Origin: Elusimicrobia bacterium GWA2_51_34
GTDB taxonomy: Bacteria > Elusimicrobiota > Elusimicrobia > Elusimicrobiales > UBA9959
DNA length: 41,238 nucleotides
Direction of reading: 5' to 3'
Assembly (NCBI GenBank): GCA_001799565.1
Contig: MGTS01000001.1
Location: forward strand, 1-41,238
The number at the start of each line of letters is the position of its first letter. The first letter of the stretch is position 1. The translations under genes were made by a program, and so were the position numbers. This document shows, one piece after another, positions 39,608-41,238 of this stretch. Below the pieces are notes generated by a model. It saw only the letters and a program-made list of their open reading frames with translations, was not told the origin of the DNA and did no database searches.

Positions 39608-40129
39608 CTACTTTTCCGGTTTAAAGCCGGGGATTTTTCTGTGGCCGGGGTCGGGCTCAGCCGGCGGAGCCATCAACATTTTTATGGCGTCAAAGACGCT
39701 CTTGAACTGCGCGTCGTATTTCTTTTCCAGCTCTTCAAGCTTACGGGCCAGTTCTTTGTGTGAGTTTAATAGTTCACGCAATTTCACAAATGCCCGCATT
39801 ATCTGTATATTCACCTGCCTGGCACGTTTGCTTTTTAACACGCTGGAAAGCATTGATACACCTTGCTCCATAAATACGCGCGGCAGATACTTGGAATGAG
39901 CGCCTTTCTTTAAGATTCCAAATTGGAATCTTAGAGATTTATACTCTGCAGAAGATAGCTGGAACATAAAATCTGGCGGGAAACTATCCAGATTACGAGA
40001 TACGGCCTTATTAAAATTACCGGTACTTACCTCATAAAGTTCTGCCAGGTCGCTATCAAGCATAACCCGGTGCCCCCGTATAAGGAATATCTTCTTTTCA
40101 ATTACCTCTAGTAAAATTAAATCTTTCAT
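39608..40129 (-). CDS. ORF6N-domain DNA-binding protein
   Basis: ORF6N/KilA-N-type proteins are common in phages and mobile regions. The domain runs from about residue 15 (IRGHRVMLDSDLAELYEVST) through FPPDFMFQLSSAEYKSL to KYLPRVFMEQGVSMLSSVLK (about 105). A helical coiled coil (ELARKLEELEKKYDAQFKSV) and a short tail follow. Start at 40129, with AGGAGGGG just upstream; 173 residues. It stands alone between two copies of a mosaic repeat, and its own coding region contains a 23-base palindrome (39911-39933). Confidence 0.88.
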   Translation of the reverse strand: MKDLILLEVIEKKIFLIRGHRVMLDSDLAELYEVSTGNFNKAVSRNLDSFPPDFMFQLSSAEYKSLRFQFGILKKGAHSKYLPRVFMEQGVSMLSSVLKSKRARQVNIQIMRAFVKLRELLNSHKELARKLEELEKKYDAQFKSVFDAIKMLMAPPAEPDPGHRKIPGFKPEK

Positions 40130-40156
40130 ATCCCCTCCTAAATACCCATACAAATA

Positions 40157-40190
40157 GCATAGCAGACCAACACGACAACCGTCTGTCGCG
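40157..40190. repeat. partial BIME core fragment
   Basis: ATAGCAGACCAACACGACAA then CCGTCTGTCGCG resembles the left core of BIME-like element A (34690-34722). The GGTACC palindromes are missing. It lies upstream of the ORF6N gene. Confidence 0.6.
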
Positions 40191-40520
40191 TAAAATGGGT
40201 GGGATATTGTGCCGTATCGTGAAAAGGGAGCCCCGCTCTTTTGCCAACAGATTTAAAAAGTTTAGGGCAAAAGGGCGGGGCGAGGGGTCAATAACCTATT
40301 AAGTTAAAGAAGCGCCGGGGAATAATTGGCGGGGTGGCGGCGGGATTTATTTGCGGGGGTTTTCCGGAGGCCGACTTGTCATGCAAGGCGGCTGAGGATA
40401 AGGGCGGCCGCACTGTGGCTGACCCGACCCCCGCAAATAAATTCCGCCGACAGGACCCCAAACCCTCCGGCGTTACCTTAATGGACCCCCGACAACAGAT
40501 CTCGGGGGTGACAACATGGG
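40191..40520. repeat. long mosaic repeat, copy 2
   Basis: Direct-orientation partner of 39208-39595. The CCCCGCTCTTTTGCC hairpin module (40234-40281) stands before the main body here but after it in copy 1. The GGCGGGATTTATTTGCGGGG arm is at about 40338. Confidence 0.85.
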
Positions 40521-40545
40521 GCGCGCGTGGCGCGCGCACAAATGA

Positions 40546-40580
40546 AAACCCGGGATGTTCTTTTGGAACATCCCGGGTTT
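40546..40580 (-). terminator. strong intrinsic terminator after rpsJ
   Basis: A perfect 15-pair stem, AAACCCGGGATGTTC and its complement with a 5-base loop. Read on the minus strand it lies 23 bases after the rpsJ stop and ends in GGGTTTTCATTTG. Confidence 0.8.
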
Positions 40581-40602
40581 GTGACTGTTAGAAGATACGG
40601 CC

Positions 40603-40941
40603 TTACAGTTTTATCTTTACCTCTACACCGCTCGGCAGATCCAGCTTTTTCAGTTCGTCCACCGTTTTGAAGGTCGGGCCTATAACCTCTATGAGACGCT
40701 TGTGTATGCGCATTTCAAACTGCTCGCGCGACTTCTTGTCCACATGCGGAGACTGGTTCACCGTGTACTTGCGGATCCTTGTGGGCAGAAGCACGGGGCC
40801 CGCTATAAGCGCGCCGGTGCGTTTTGCCGTTTCAATGATCCTCGCGGTGGACTGGTCAATAAGCCGGTAGTCGTACGAGTTCAGACGAATGCGGATTCTC
40901 TGCGCATCAGGTTTTTTTTCTTCTTTTTTAGCTTCAGTCAT
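40603..40941 (-). CDS. rpsJ: 30S ribosomal protein S10
   Basis: S10 is also NusE in antitermination. The 112-residue protein has a Lys/Glu N-terminal extension of about 13 residues, then [20 protein letters not shown] and [20 protein letters not shown], and ends [19 protein letters not shown] precedes the ATG. It follows tuf as usual, but the usual next gene rplC lies 8.8 kb farther on. Confidence 0.98.
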   Translation of the reverse strand: MTEAKKEEKKPDAQRIRIRLNSYDYRLIDQSTARIIETAKRTGALIAGPVLLPTRIRKYTVNQSPHVDKKSREQFEMRIHKRLIEVIGPTFKTVDELKKLDLPSGVEVKIKL

Positions 40942-40953
40942 AGTTTCCTTGAG

Positions 40954-41052
40954 TGCAGTGATTAAGTGATTCAGTAATTAAGTGATTGAGTTAAGAATAA
41001 TCGAGTTCCGATTCCAACTGAATCACTCAATCACTCATCACTTAATCACTCT
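40954..41052. repeat. inverted spacer word-array, AAGTGATT family
   Basis: Left arm AGTGATTAAGTGATTCAGTA, right arm ACTGAATCACTCAATCACTC and ATCACTTAATCACTC in inverted order around GAGTTCCGATTCC. The last tuf codon and stop (GAGTGA) are part of the array. It fills the tuf-rpsJ gap. Confidence 0.85.
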
Positions 41053-41238
41053 ATAATTTCTGTTACTACGCCGGCTCCTACTGTGTGGCCGCCTTCGCGA
41101 ATGGCGTAGCGCAAACCTTTTTCCATGGCTATCGGCGTGATCAGCTCAACAGTTATCTCCGTATGGTCGCCCGGCATTATCATCTCGGCCCCGTCTTTCA
41201 ACTGCACGGAACCCGTAACATCCGTCGTCCGGAAGTAG
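41046..41238 (-). CDS. tuf: elongation factor Tu, C-terminal part
   Basis: Partial: the gene runs off the right edge. The translated end reads [40 protein letters not shown] and [20 protein letters not shown] with IE at the end, the domain III of EF-Tu, which delivers aminoacyl-tRNA to the ribosome. The stop TGA at 41048-41046 lies in a repeat array. Confidence 0.97.
   Translation of the reverse strand, partial: YFRTTDVTGSVQLKDGAEMIMPGDHTEITVELITPIAMEKGLRYAIREGGHTVGAGVVTEIIE

Overview
The window is 41 kb of bacterial chromosome. It is dominated by one long leftward (minus-strand) block that runs from the end of tuf and rpsJ (right edge) through the S10-spc-alpha ribosomal protein genes into a cell-wall/cell-shape block. 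The mreBCD-mrdA-rodA genes, a Sec system, a periplasmic amidase and a lipoprotein point to a rod-shaped, Gram-negative-type bacterium. Zinc-type S14, L36 and S4 and the lack of rpmD are also visible. My best guess is Elusimicrobiota or a neighbouring phylum; this is an impression from protein style and genome texture, not a proof.

Layout, right to left along transcription: tuf (partial) and rpsJ, closed by a strong intrinsic terminator. Then comes an 8.8 kb accessory island (about 31.8-40.6 kb) between rpsJ and rplC, two genes that are normally adjacent. It holds an ORF6N protein between two long mosaic repeats, an AT-rich Mrr type IV restriction enzyme, a duplicated-motif membrane protein, an Fe-S flavoprotein, an M15/DUF882-type peptidase and an RluA-type pseudouridine synthase. 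It also holds a REP-associated tyrosine transposase (RAYT) surrounded by its likely REP/BIME elements, and an FKBP / unknown / pentapeptide-repeat operon. Left of it, a near-consensus sigma-70 promoter restarts the ribosomal run: rplC-D-W-B, rpsS, rplV, rpsC, rplP, rpmC, rpsQ, rplN-X-E, rpsN, rpsH, rplF-R, rpsE, rplO, secY, adk, map, infA, rpmJ, rpsM-K-D, rpoA, rplQ. This flows directly into mreB-C-D, mrdA, rodA, a DUF2344 protein, rng, an N-acetylmuramoyl-alanine amidase, murI, a secreted protein, a HicA-like gene, a lipoprotein, a ComB-like phosphatase, queC, queE and a small zinc-finger-like protein.

The most unusual feature is in the spacers. At 23 loci the gaps between genes are occupied by imperfect inverted repeats whose arms are tandem runs of a 7-12 base word. 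The words fall into about eleven families (for example ACTTGTGAC, GCTTATGGC, GGTCAGT, TTCGCTA, GTAATCGG, AAGTGATT). Several share a central segment resembling AAGGAACTCCTTCCCT. One family begins with a perfect hairpin set at the end of the upstream gene, and one copy of it lies in frame inside queE. The arrays often include stop codons and in several cases occupy the place where a Shine-Dalgarno sequence should be. A 45-base module is nested inside two unrelated repeat types. Smaller palindromes fill the mrdA-rodA gap and recur inside coding regions. I regard this multi-family spacer-repeat system, together with the RAYT/BIME cluster that splits the S10 operon, as the best candidate for something undescribed.

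No tRNA, rRNA or CRISPR was seen.
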